64,000 nt of DNA from Palaemon carinicauda (taxonomy: Eukaryota > Arthropoda > Malacostraca > Decapoda > Palaemonidae): NCBI RefSeq assembly GCF_036898095.1, contig NC_090741.1:20821101-20885100 (forward strand), given 5' to 3'. Within the stretch, counting starts at the first letter, position 1. Each line of letters opens with the position of its first letter. The translations under genes and the position numbers were made by a program. A model generated the notes under the pieces. It did no database searches. It was given only the letters and a program-made list of their open reading frames with translations, and was not told where the DNA came from. This document shows, piece after piece, positions 11,993 to 21,565 of this stretch.

Positions 11993-13225
11993 TATTAGAA
12001 AGTCTAGATCAGCCTTGTTTTTCTAGGTTTAATTACTAGTTTTTAAGAATAATTTTGTGGCAGAATAGCCTTTGTTTTGTATTTGTTTATGTTATCTTTG
12101 AAATTTAAGTGTTCAAGTGTAAAGTGCTTAATTCAACAATTCTCAGTGTGGTTAGGCGCCTCCTCCCCGGTTGTTTATATTATCGAACTATCGTTTTAAC
12201 GATTGTTTTTTTTTACATACGAGTGTTTATGAACGCGACTTGATGTCTGGACGTTGGTGCTCGGACAGAATTCAGTTCGGGCTTGAGCACTCCCCTGATA
12301 ATATACCTTGAGCAGCATAGTGATTTGGACTCTGGATGACGATTGTTTGGCAACTTATTTGGACGATTCTTTTGATTACGCTTTTGATCCTTGCATTGAT
12401 CTGTTGTCTGCAGGTGCTCTTGTCACCTGCGACTCGAGCCAGTTCTGCCTTTCCCTGACGAGGAGGACTTCCCAGGGAATTGGTGCACTTACGTCTCCAA
12501 TCAGCTGCTGTGGTTTTGGGAGCTTGCAAGCTCGTGAGGTGGCCAGTAGGGAGGCTGACGCCAGGTAAGACATAGAGTGTCTGATTTTCGTTTGGGATTG
12601 CTTGCCCTTTATGATTATGCCCTGGCGTTCGGGACCTGCCCTGATAGCTGTTATGACAAGTGAATGACGGCCCTAGTTTTGTGTCTCCTCTGATTCATCC
12701 ACTGAAGTGAGGAGAACTATATACATCCTTTGTATCATTTGATCTTTTATATATTGTCATATTTAAGACGTGACCGCATAATATCTTCCCGTATGTCTAT
12801 TATAGACAAGGTTTTGTGTACATTAGTTTTGTGTTGATAGGTAGGATTTATGATGGTTTTTCTTGTTTTATTTACTCCGTCTTCCTTCTTTCTTGGAATT
12901 AGTATTAGGATAATTTTTTGTTCTGGCCAGCCAAATTGTTGGATCCAAGTTCATAATTTATATTTCTCTTGTCTTTGATAGGACTTAGCTTCTTAGTTTT
13001 AGGGAATCCAGTGTGATTCAAAGGACCGTTATTTGTCCTTCCTTGTTATTAAATAATGTTATTTGTAGTTTTAACAAGGTTGATCTAAATTTTGTTATTG
13101 TTAAGTATTAAATATTGTTAAGTTTTCTTGAGTGTTTGTTTCCGCTGACCTTTAGCACTGAGTTACATTTATCACTGACAACAATTATAATAAGAACTCT
13201 TATAATAACCCTAAGGGTTATAACA
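11993..13225 (+). repeat. 5' LTR
   Basis: A 1,233-bp direct repeat identical to 18764-19996 except GG at 12256-12257, where the 3' copy has AA. It starts TATTAG and ends ATAACA, so it lacks the usual TG at the 5' end although it ends in CA. Small ORFs inside (12272-12529 minus, 12308-12568 plus) occur in both LTRs. They are most simply LTR sequence, not genes. Confidence 0.93.
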
Positions 13226-13228
13226 ATT

Positions 13229-13245
13229 TGGCGACCGTGACAGGA
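13229..13245 (+). promoter_or_regulatory. Primer-binding site, tRNA-Arg(UCG)-like
   Basis: TGGCGACCGTGACAGGA begins 3 nt after the 5' LTR. As I recall the insect sequence, it is complementary over 17 nt to the 3' end (with CCA) of animal tRNA-Arg(UCG). It would prime minus-strand DNA synthesis. Confidence 0.75.
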
Positions 13246-13356
13246 TTGTTCTCAGGTGTACTCAGTGTTTTGGTCTGTGGAACAGCACTTTGTTAATTTG
13301 ACAATATTTTCTTTAGTTGTAAAGTATTACCTTTCTCCCCTGCTAATTTTGGTTCA

Positions 13357-14934
13357 ATGGAGGGTTTTGTGTTTGACCCCGCAGAGTTTTTAGGGTCAGG
13401 TGATTGTATAAAGCATCTGCCAGTACTAAATAAGACTTGTTTAGTAAGTTGTGCCCGGTGGTTGGGTATTCCGTTGAGGGCAGCGGATACGAAAAATCAA
13501 TTGTTGGTAGCTGTTAAAAGTAAAGTTGCTCAAGGTCTGGCTGAGGCTGAACATTTGGTTAGGGAGTATGAAGTTTCAGGTAGTAGTGACTCTGAGCGTG
13601 AGGGTAGTATGATTAATGATGATGACAGAATAAGTGTTAATGGAGGTCTAACTCTGTTTGAGGATCCTCCCCGGACAGGAACTATTTATGAAGGTCAGGC
13701 TAACTTGCCTCTGAAACTAAATGTTTCCACTAATCCATTCAATTCTGTAGTAAACCCTGCGCCAAAAGATCCTCAGGTTCCCGTTTGTCCTTTGGTGGAG
13801 TCCAAGGAGGACGGTGAATTTAATTTAATATGTAAACGGATAGAATTGATGAAACTGGAATTTGAAGAGAATGAGAGGGCGAGGCGGCATGAATTGGAGA
13901 TGGCCAATATCAATTTAGAAATTGCTAGGCTGCAGGGCACCTCTAATCATTTTAGTACACCTCGGGGCAACTCACAGGATAAGTTTAATGTAGGTGCGGC
14001 CTTGAAATTGGTGCCAGTATTTGAAGAGTTGAATGTTCCAGAATTTTTCAAGGCTTTTGAACGTGTTGCCACTCGGTTGTCTTGGCCCCCAGAAATGTGG
14101 ACTGTACTAATTCAATGTAGGTTGGTGGGCAAGGCAATTAGAGTGTATAATGCCTTGGAAGAAAGTATTGCCCGTGATTACCATAAGGTTAAGGCTCTAG
14201 TCCTCAAGGCATATGATTTGGTTCCTGAGGCCTACCGCCTTAAGTTCAGAAATTTTACGAAGCAAGCCTCCCTTACTTATGTGGAATTTGCTAGGCTTAA
14301 GGAGGAACAATTTGATCATTGGTTAAAAAGCCGCCAGGTGGTCTCTTTCTCCGCTTTGAGAGAACTCATGCTTCTAGAAGAATTCAAAAGGTCATGTAGT
14401 AAGGAATTGAAAATTTATCTAGAAGAGGTAAAAGCTTTCAATTTAAGTAATGCCGCTCAGATTGCTGACGAGTTTGTATTGACCCATCGAACTGGGTCTG
14501 GTAGTTTTGGAAATAAAGATGTGAATTTTCAATCTGCTAGGCCAGTTAATTTTCAGAGGTTGGGCTCTTTTGTGAATACTCGTGGGCAGGGTAACCCACC
14601 AGATAAAAATCATAAGCCTGATAGTAACCAGGGAAAAGACTTGAGTGGACAGGACACTCGTGTCTTTTCTGAAGATAATAGGTTTGGTTCTGGCCCAGGT
14701 AATATGAATAATAGAGGTAGGGGGACTTGTTTTTGGTGTAATAAGCAGGGACATTATCAGGCACAGTGTCATGCCAGAAGAAAGTACCTCCAAAGGAATA
14801 ATAATAATCCTGTGTCACTAATATCTACTAGTAAACCTGTTATCAGCGATCCCGTAGTTGAAAACCGTCCAGTAGCTAACACTAGTAATGATGTTAGTAG
14901 CAGTAGTCAGTCTTCTAGCAGAAAGGAGGCATGA
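13357..14934 (+). CDS. gag: Gag polyprotein of the Gypsy element
   Basis: A 525-aa structural protein that would package element RNA into virus-like particles. It has an N-terminal domain (about 1-70), an acidic linker, and a charged predicted coiled coil around residues 160-193 (LEFEENERARRHELEM). A capsid-like helical region follows at about 215-370, then a low-complexity Asn/Gly/Ser tail. In that tail sits one CCHC zinc knuckle, C458-x2-C461-x4-H466-x4-C471 (CFWCNKQGHYQAQC), which is typical of retroelement nucleocapsid. The first ATG lies 112 nt after the PBS. It ends at a UGA (14932-14934) followed by CUA; the same frame stays open straight into the protease, so a Gag-Pro fusion by stop-codon readthrough is plausible. 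No internal lesion was seen. Confidence 0.9.
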   Translation: MEGFVFDPAEFLGSGDCIKHLPVLNKTCLVSCARWLGIPLRAADTKNQLLVAVKSKVAQGLAEAEHLVREYEVSGSSDSEREGSMINDDDRISVNGGLTLFEDPPRTGTIYEGQANLPLKLNVSTNPFNSVVNPAPKDPQVPVCPLVESKEDGEFNLICKRIELMKLEFEENERARRHELEMANINLEIARLQGTSNHFSTPRGNSQDKFNVGAALKLVPVFEELNVPEFFKAFERVATRLSWPPEMWTVLIQCRLVGKAIRVYNALEESIARDYHKVKALVLKAYDLVPEAYRLKFRNFTKQASLTYVEFARLKEEQFDHWLKSRQVVSFSALRELMLLEEFKRSCSKELKIYLEEVKAFNLSNAAQIADEFVLTHRTGSGSFGNKDVNFQSARPVNFQRLGSFVNTRGQGNPPDKNHKPDSNQGKDLSGQDTRVFSEDNRFGSGPGNMNNRGRGTCFWCNKQGHYQAQCHARRKYLQRNNNNPVSLISTSKPVISDPVVENRPVANTSNDVSSSSQSSSRKEA

Positions 14935-15729
14935 CTACTTTATGATAAATATATTTGGCCTGGTAAATTAATATCTACTTCTAAAACTGTTGGTGTGAAA
15001 TTTTTGAGGGACACAGGGTCAGCTCGGTCTCTGGTTTTGAAAGACACTTTGAAAAATTTAGCTGAGTATACAGGAAATTTTGTTGTTCTGGGAGGGTTCC
15101 CGAACACCGTTATTTCGGCTCCGTTAGTGGAGGTCAGATTGTCTTTCCCTGGTTATGATAAAGTGACAGAATTAGCAGTTGTTGAGTGTCTCCCTATTCC
15201 TGGAATTGACGGCATTTTGGGTAACGATATGTTAAATACAAAAGGACAAGAGTTGTTCCCCATATTGTCTGTGCATGTCTGTCCTGTTGCAGTAACAACC
15301 CGGGCAGCAGTAAAGGCTGCAAATTTAATTGATAATGACGAAGATTTAATCTTAAGTAGTTTAGAAGTAGACATAGAGAGGCCCGGGTCTGTAGATAGTA
15401 GTGGTAATAGTGTGGTTAGCAATGTTTTGAGACCTGATTGGGACAGGTCTTCATTTATTGAAGCTCAGAAAAAGGAATTTAATTTTGATTTGGGTGACAC
15501 TGCAGATTTGACTAAACCCAGGTTTTGTGTGATCAATGGTTTACTATACCGGATTAGTCGTCCTTTAACTGATAATCTGAGCAAGACGTCTCGTATTGAA
15601 CAAATTGTTGTCCCATCTCAATTCCGTAGATCTGTCTTGAGTCTTGCACATGATGATTCTTTTTCTGGCCACTTCGGTGTATGTAAAACTTTTCGAAAGT
15701 TGGCAGAATGTTTTGGTGGCCAGGATTAA
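14935..15729 (+). CDS. pro: Protease and integrase N-terminus of the Gypsy element
   Basis: The frame is the same as gag, with no start codon needed if the UGA is read through; the first ATG is at 14995. The aspartic protease that would mature the polyprotein has its catalytic triplet in LRDTGSARSLV (15010-15018) and the C-terminal motif PGIDGILGNDML. From about 15430 the frame turns into the integrase N-terminal region (VINGLLYRISRP, IVVPSQFRR). This supplies the two His of the HHCC zinc-binding domain (15649-15651 and 15670-15672) in the sequence AHDDSFSGHFGVCKT. The frame then ends at 15727-15729, 20 nt into an overlap with the next ORF, which supplies the two Cys. The integrase domain is therefore split across two frames. 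Confidence 0.88.
   Translation, partial: LLYDKYIWPGKLISTSKTVGVKFLRDTGSARSLVLKDTLKNLAEYTGNFVVLGGFPNTVISAPLVEVRLSFPGYDKVTELAVVECLPIPGIDGILGNDMLNTKGQELFPILSVHVCPVAVTTRAAVKAANLIDNDEDLILSSLEVDIERPGSVDSSGNSVVSNVLRPDWDRSSFIEAQKKEFNFDLGDTADLTKPRFCVINGLLYRISRPLTDNLSKTSRIEQIVVPSQFRRSVLSLAHDDSFSGHFGVCKTFRKLAECFGGQD
15708..15729 (+). other. Overlap of two pol frames with a T4 run (-1 shift)
   Basis: The two frames overlap by 22 nt across ATGTTTTGG (T run 15711-15714). Moving from the upstream frame to the downstream one needs a -1 step. The T run allows slippage at UUU, but no canonical X XXY YYZ heptamer is present, so a one-base loss from the homopolymer is an equal explanation. Confidence 0.6.
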
Positions 15730-18206
15730 AATCATCTGTGAAACAATTTATTAATGAATGTGAGGTTTGTCAAGTGATGGGGAAACCCAACCAAATTATT
15801 CCTAAAGCTCCCTTAAATCCAATTCCTGCGATAGGTGAGCCTTTTGTGGAATTAGTTATTGATGTGGTTGGGCCTTTGCCTAAAACTAAGTCTGGGTTTA
15901 CCCATCTCTTGACAATTATGGATAGAGCATCTCGATTCCCTGAGGCCTTCCCAATGAGAAGGATAACCTCTAAGGTTGTATTTGACAAACTAATCGAATT
16001 TTTTTCCAGGTATGGTCTCCCTCGTACTATTCAAACTGACTGCGGTACAAATTTTACTAGCAAGGTATTTAAAGGTAAATGTGCAGAACTGGCCATTCAG
16101 CACAAGACCAGTGTACCATATCATCCGGAGAGTCAGGGCCTGGTGGAAAGGTTCCATCAGACCCTTAAATCTATTTTGAAAAAATATTGTTATGAACAAG
16201 GGGAAGAATGGGATAAAGGTCTTCCCTTTGCTCTCTTTGCTCTACGAAATCACCCAAATTCTTCAACTGGGGTAGCTCCTTTCGAACTGGTATTTGGACA
16301 CAAAGTACGTGGGCCTTTGGAGATTTTTCATGAGATGCTTGAGACTAATCGAGGTGGGAATGCAAATGTAGGAGACTTTGTGGAGGACTTGAGGAAAAAA
16401 TTATCTAGAGCCTGGAAATTTGCCAGAGAAAATTTGGCTAGTTCTCAGGCTGCTATGAAATTAAATTTTGATAAGAAATCTAAAGCACGGTCGTTTGAGC
16501 CCGGAGAATTAGTTTTAGTTTTAAGTACTGACTCTGACAATTTCCTTGAACCAAGATATAAGGGACCCTGGAAGGTGTTGAGGAAGTTGTCGGAGGTGAA
16601 TTATGAAATAGAGGCTCCTGGGACCAAACGGAAGTGCAGAATATTCCATATAAATCGGTTAAAACTCTATACTTCTAATAGACATGATCCTCTTGCTATT
16701 GTTTATGAGCCTGTGGTTGAAAGTATGGCTTTACCTTCAGAGGATTTGGAGGATTTGATTTGTCAGGTGTCTTCTGATGCTCTTTTTGATAATATTCAAA
16801 ATTTAGAAGTTTTGAAGGAAGGGCTGGGGCATCTGGAGATTGCTCAAAGGAGGGATGTAATTAATTTAATTTCTTCTTTTTCAGATTTATTTCGGAATTC
16901 TCCAGGTCGAACTAATTTTCTTGAGCATGATGTAGACGTGGGTAATGCTTCTCCTGTGAAACAGAGTCCTTATCGGCTGAATCCCATTAAGAGGGATATA
17001 GTTGATAAGGAGATTAAATATATGCTGGAACACGATCTCATCCAACCTTCCGTTAGTCCATGGAGCTCCCCGATAGTCCTGGTTAAGAAGTCTGACGGAA
17101 AGTTCCGTATGTGTGTAGACTACCGTAAGGTTAACACACATACTAAGAATGACTCTTTTCCTTTGCCTCGGATAGATGACTGTCTCGATCACATAGGGGC
17201 TGCTAAGTTCATTACGAAATTGGATTTATTGAAAGGGTATTGGCAGGTTCCCCTGTCTGATCGAGCAAGAGAGATCTCTGCATTTGTAACTCCCTTTGGG
17301 CTTTACGAGTGTAAAGTAATGCCCTTTGGGATGAAAAATGCCGCGTGTACTTTCCAGAGGCTTATGAATAGGGTCATTTGTGGTTTAAAGGGAACTGAAA
17401 TTTATATCAATGACTTGGTTGTATATAGTGATGATTGGAGTACGCACATGGCGAGATTGCGTAAGGTATTTGAGGCCCTTAAATTTGCAGGTTTGGTTAT
17501 TAATTTAGCAAAATGTGAATTTGGTAAGGCAAAAGTTTGTTATTTGGGTCACGAGGTTGGTTTGGGCCAGGTGGCACCTAAACAAGCCAACCTTGAGGCT
17601 ATCGTGCATTTAAAGAGGCCGTGCAATGTCAGAGAAGTTCGGCGAGTGCTGGGCATGACTGGTTATTATCGCAGATTCGTGCGAAATTTCTCGGACATTG
17701 CTCAGCCACTTACCAAGTTGTTGGAGAAAGGGCAGAAGTTTATGTGGTCTCCTCAGTGTGAGGAAGCACTTATTAAACTTAAGATGGTATTAGTATCTAA
17801 TCCAATATTGACTTCTCCTAATTTCCAGAGACCTTTTATTATTGCAGTGGATGCCAGTGACATAGGTATTGGGGGTGTCCTTTTTCAAAGGAACGATATA
17901 GGAGAGGTTCATCCTGTATCGTATTATAGCCGAAAGCTACTGGCCGCCGAGAGAAAATATTCCACCATTGAAAAGGAGGCCCTCGCCTTGGTGCGTACTC
18001 TTGTGCATTTTAAGCCTTATGTAACAAATTTTTCTTATCCCATAGAAGTATGGACAGATCACAATCCACTGGTTTTCATCGAGCGCATGAAAGGTGCCAA
18101 CCAGAGAATTTTACGTTGGGCTCTGCAATTGCAAGAATTCTCGCTTGTGATTAAACACGTTAAAGGATCGGAGAATCGAATTCCCGATGCCCTTTCGAGA
18201 ATATAG
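15708..18206 (+). CDS. pol: Integrase - reverse transcriptase - RNase H of the Gypsy element
   Basis: An 832-aa ORF, frame -1 relative to the protease. Integrase comes first: zinc-finger Cys18 and Cys21; catalytic DDE at D52 (VIDVVGPL), D111 (QTDCGTNF) and E147 (LVERFH), with 35 residues between the last two; and a GPY-type module (YKGPWKV, about 284-290). Reverse transcriptase follows: WSSPIVLVKKSDGKFRMC (452-469), motif A KLDL with D506, PFGMKNA (539-545), and motif C at 566-569, which reads Y-I-N-D. RNase H closes the protein: D715 (AVDAS), TIEKEAL (753-759) and D784 (WTDHNPL). It ends at NRIPDALSRI, where conventional Gypsy elements would continue into integrase. The Asn568 codon is AAT at 17409-17411; the first Asp of YxDD binds catalytic metal, so this copy should not reverse transcribe. 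All other catalytic residues are intact. Confidence 0.93.
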   Translation: MFWWPGLKSSVKQFINECEVCQVMGKPNQIIPKAPLNPIPAIGEPFVELVIDVVGPLPKTKSGFTHLLTIMDRASRFPEAFPMRRITSKVVFDKLIEFFSRYGLPRTIQTDCGTNFTSKVFKGKCAELAIQHKTSVPYHPESQGLVERFHQTLKSILKKYCYEQGEEWDKGLPFALFALRNHPNSSTGVAPFELVFGHKVRGPLEIFHEMLETNRGGNANVGDFVEDLRKKLSRAWKFARENLASSQAAMKLNFDKKSKARSFEPGELVLVLSTDSDNFLEPRYKGPWKVLRKLSEVNYEIEAPGTKRKCRIFHINRLKLYTSNRHDPLAIVYEPVVESMALPSEDLEDLICQVSSDALFDNIQNLEVLKEGLGHLEIAQRRDVINLISSFSDLFRNSPGRTNFLEHDVDVGNASPVKQSPYRLNPIKRDIVDKEIKYMLEHDLIQPSVSPWSSPIVLVKKSDGKFRMCVDYRKVNTHTKNDSFPLPRIDDCLDHIGAAKFITKLDLLKGYWQVPLSDRAREISAFVTPFGLYECKVMPFGMKNAACTFQRLMNRVICGLKGTEIYINDLVVYSDDWSTHMARLRKVFEALKFAGLVINLAKCEFGKAKVCYLGHEVGLGQVAPKQANLEAIVHLKRPCNVREVRRVLGMTGYYRRFVRNFSDIAQPLTKLLEKGQKFMWSPQCEEALIKLKMVLVSNPILTSPNFQRPFIIAVDASDIGIGGVLFQRNDIGEVHPVSYYSRKLLAAERKYSTIEKEALALVRTLVHFKPYVTNFSYPIEVWTDHNPLVFIERMKGANQRILRWALQLQEFSLVIKHVKGSENRIPDALSRI

Positions 18207-18752
18207 ATTCGATCACGACTTGGCCCCCCTCCCCTCGCCCTTCTCGTCTCTTCAATTGGTTTGCGTTATTCTTAGAGATGTAAGGATGAGTAGGAGTGTG
18301 TTTTTCGCTGGGAGTTTGGTTTGCTAGTCAGTAGGTTTTCTTAGTGAGGTATTTTATAATTTGTCTGTTTTCTTTTGAACCAAAGTAAAGCCTGTAGTGA
18401 CCAAAGTGTGTGCGGTCATACTGTGGTAGTGTCTGTTATGTGTAAACTCAATGTTATTGGCTGAATTTGACACAGTCAGTGTCTGGTGGTTAATATTTTG
18501 TGGTAATTTGACCTTATGGTTTATTTTTCATTTATGTTTTCTCTATTGTTTAGGCTGGTAAATTTTCTTTGTGACAATTCAGTTTTTAAAATTCATTGGT
18601 TATAGTGTTGTTCATGAGAATTCTTATTTCAGGTTTCACCCTGAGACTTTACTTTGTCTTAAAAGTGATGTGTTAATCATTTTCTCTTTACAGGTTTCAT
18701 GTTTTGTATAAAAAAAAAAAAAAATTTTATTGGAATTTTTTGTTTTGTTTTT
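18207..18752 (+). other. 3' untranslated region of the Gypsy element
   Basis: Non-coding sequence between the RNase H stop and the polypurine tract, with short poly-A and T-rich runs (around 18710-18730). There is no env-like ORF, signal peptide or membrane segment. Confidence 0.7.
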
Positions 18753-18763
18753 GGGGAGGAAGG
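18753..18763 (+). promoter_or_regulatory. Polypurine tract
   Basis: GGGGAGGAAGG immediately before the 3' LTR, the expected primer for plus-strand DNA synthesis. Its position supports the LTR start at 18764. Confidence 0.85.
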
Positions 18764-19996
18764 TATTAGAAAGTCTAGATCAGCCTTGTTTTTCTAGGTT
18801 TAATTACTAGTTTTTAAGAATAATTTTGTGGCAGAATAGCCTTTGTTTTGTATTTGTTTATGTTATCTTTGAAATTTAAGTGTTCAAGTGTAAAGTGCTT
18901 AATTCAACAATTCTCAGTGTGGTTAGGCGCCTCCTCCCCGGTTGTTTATATTATCGAACTATCGTTTTAACGATTGTTTTTTTTTACATACGAGTGTTTA
19001 TGAACGCGACTTGATGTCTGGACGTTAATGCTCGGACAGAATTCAGTTCGGGCTTGAGCACTCCCCTGATAATATACCTTGAGCAGCATAGTGATTTGGA
19101 CTCTGGATGACGATTGTTTGGCAACTTATTTGGACGATTCTTTTGATTACGCTTTTGATCCTTGCATTGATCTGTTGTCTGCAGGTGCTCTTGTCACCTG
19201 CGACTCGAGCCAGTTCTGCCTTTCCCTGACGAGGAGGACTTCCCAGGGAATTGGTGCACTTACGTCTCCAATCAGCTGCTGTGGTTTTGGGAGCTTGCAA
19301 GCTCGTGAGGTGGCCAGTAGGGAGGCTGACGCCAGGTAAGACATAGAGTGTCTGATTTTCGTTTGGGATTGCTTGCCCTTTATGATTATGCCCTGGCGTT
19401 CGGGACCTGCCCTGATAGCTGTTATGACAAGTGAATGACGGCCCTAGTTTTGTGTCTCCTCTGATTCATCCACTGAAGTGAGGAGAACTATATACATCCT
19501 TTGTATCATTTGATCTTTTATATATTGTCATATTTAAGACGTGACCGCATAATATCTTCCCGTATGTCTATTATAGACAAGGTTTTGTGTACATTAGTTT
19601 TGTGTTGATAGGTAGGATTTATGATGGTTTTTCTTGTTTTATTTACTCCGTCTTCCTTCTTTCTTGGAATTAGTATTAGGATAATTTTTTGTTCTGGCCA
19701 GCCAAATTGTTGGATCCAAGTTCATAATTTATATTTCTCTTGTCTTTGATAGGACTTAGCTTCTTAGTTTTAGGGAATCCAGTGTGATTCAAAGGACCGT
19801 TATTTGTCCTTCCTTGTTATTAAATAATGTTATTTGTAGTTTTAACAAGGTTGATCTAAATTTTGTTATTGTTAAGTATTAAATATTGTTAAGTTTTCTT
19901 GAGTGTTTGTTTCCGCTGACCTTTAGCACTGAGTTACATTTATCACTGACAACAATTATAATAAGAACTCTTATAATAACCCTAAGGGTTATAACA
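18764..19996 (+). repeat. 3' LTR
   Basis: 1,233 bp, identical to the 5' LTR except AA at 19027-19028. It is followed by the ATCAT target duplication. Confidence 0.93.
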
Positions 19997-20249
19997 ATCA
20001 TAATATTTGTGCACTAAATGGCAATATTATAGACCTTACAGTTGCCTTTAGATAACATGATATTCTATTATGCTCAGAATATTTGGTTTTCTAAATGAGA
20101 CACTCATATGTGCCGCTTAAATCCAGTTTTTAAGAAACAAGTAATTCTAAATCAGAATGTTATTTCTAATGCTAGGGGAAAGGTGGTGTATATTAGGACT
20201 GGGAACTGCTTCTCATAAGTTAAGCTATAAATGGGGATGTCATGAAATT

Positions 20250-20631
20250 CGGGTAATAAAAGTCTGTAGCAGGCGGAGCCACTTTAATTTTTATTCCACA
20301 CTTGGAGGATTTTATACTTAATTATGTTTTTACAACTGAGGCTAAGATACAAGAATGTGATAGAAAGGCTTCTTTTTTGCTTTCTGATGATTTCAATGCT
20401 TACCTTAGGGATTAGTTTTCATGGCTCAAGAGATTTGGACTTTGCTTCTGAGTCAGCCAGTCAGTGAATCACAAGAGAGGCTATTCACATGTATGGTAAC
20501 TCCTCAGACCTAGTATAGTCTGACTCCACTTATGTCAGAAACAGTAAGCTTAGTCCTCCAATTGGGACGTCTGATCAGGCCTTTGTTTCGTTAGTAGTTA
20601 AAACTGAGCAGTCTCTCCACATAATCATATA

Positions 20632-20666
<35 letters not shown>

Positions 20667-20891
20667 CTCAACCAGACTATGATAAGAATTTGAGTGATCT
20701 TTTGTGTTTGAATTGGTCTCAGTGCTCTCAAAGGTGAACTTGGTCAACATAATTGGTAGGTGTATCCCTCCTTGTATAGTAAAAACTAAGTGAAAGACAA
20801 AACCTGGTTGAATAGTGATTGTAGATACCCTTATTGTAGATATTATAACACAGGTGTATTTCATATACGCTCATACATTGTATTATGCTTG

Positions 20892-20940
<49 letters not shown>

Positions 20941-21420
20941 CCCGATATTAGAAAACCCCGTTTATGCTTACCATTACATGTTTCACATCCTTAAAATTTC
21001 TATGCCATTACTATCCTCAACTGTTGTAAAAGAAGCTCTTTTTACACTCACACCAGAATTGGTAACGTTGCTCCATTAGGTAAATAATTTTGTGGTTGTT
21101 CTAGCCCTGCTAATTACCGCCCAATTTCCATACATCATAATTCATTATATCAAGTTTTTAACGTTTTTGTAATACGTCTACTATTAATGTGTATTCTTAG
21201 GGTAATAATCTGTTCACTAGTTTGCTGTTTGGTTTTCGAAAGGACATTGAAACATACGATGCTCTTTTTACAGTTCCCAATGCTTTACAGATATCCTTTC
21301 ATTGTGACCAGGAAGTCAGATGATTGGCCTTGATTTTAGTACTGGCTTTGGCCATGGTAATCATGACGCTCTTGTTTTCTAAATTAAACACAATAGTGTA
21401 GTGGGCCTTTTCTATGTCTT
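20250..21420 (+). pseudogene. Degenerate LINE with endonuclease and RT traces
   Basis: Read across frames with many stops, the left half (about 20340-20620) resembles the end of an APE-type LINE endonuclease (LLSDDFNAYLRD; GTSDQAFVSLVVKTEQS). The right half (about 21105-21400) resembles LINE RT (NYRPISI; LFTSLLFGFRKD; EVRMIGLDFSTGFGHGNH). The RT part parallels the minus-strand LINE at 2.6-4.0 kb, so it is the same family. It is interrupted by (TA)n at 20634-20662 and (CT)n at 20892-20940. It is a long-dead copy. Confidence 0.65.
20892..20940. repeat. (CT)n microsatellite
   Basis: Pure CT dinucleotide repeat inside the LINE remnant. Confidence 0.9.
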
Positions 21421-21427
21421 ATTATTG

Positions 21428-21429
<2 letters not shown>

Positions 21430-21501
<72 letters not shown>
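21430..21501. repeat. (TA)n microsatellite
   Basis: TA repeat at the end of the LINE remnant, 64 bp upstream of the Harbinger element. Confidence 0.9.
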
Positions 21502-21503
<2 letters not shown>

Positions 21504-21565
21504 TTACAAAAGCTGGTCTAAAGTAAGTTGATTATTTCATTCAAGTATTTCATTTGTGTATCTAA

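Larger units (their letters stand above)
11988..20001 (+). mobile_element. Complete Ty3/Gypsy LTR retrotransposon with integrase before RT
   Basis: The boundaries are a 5-bp target duplication ATCAT (11988-11992 and 19997-20001) around an 8,004-bp element (11993-19996). It has two 1,233-bp LTRs, a tRNA primer-binding site, gag, protease, integrase, RT, RNase H and a polypurine tract, in that order, with no env. Standard Ty3/Gypsy elements place integrase last; the order here is that of Ty1/Copia and of the Gmr1-like group of Gypsy elements, while the RT, RNase H and integrase (GPY-type C-terminal module) read as Gypsy type. The near-identical LTRs mean a very recent insertion. Three coding interruptions or lesions (UGA after gag, a frame change in integrase, Asn in the RT YxDD box) are described separately. 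Confidence 0.93.

Noticed and set aside
12272..12568. Overlapping ORFs repeated at 19043-19339 as accessory genes
   Set aside because: They lie in the LTRs, on both strands, with no recognisable domain; their perfect duplication reflects LTR identity.
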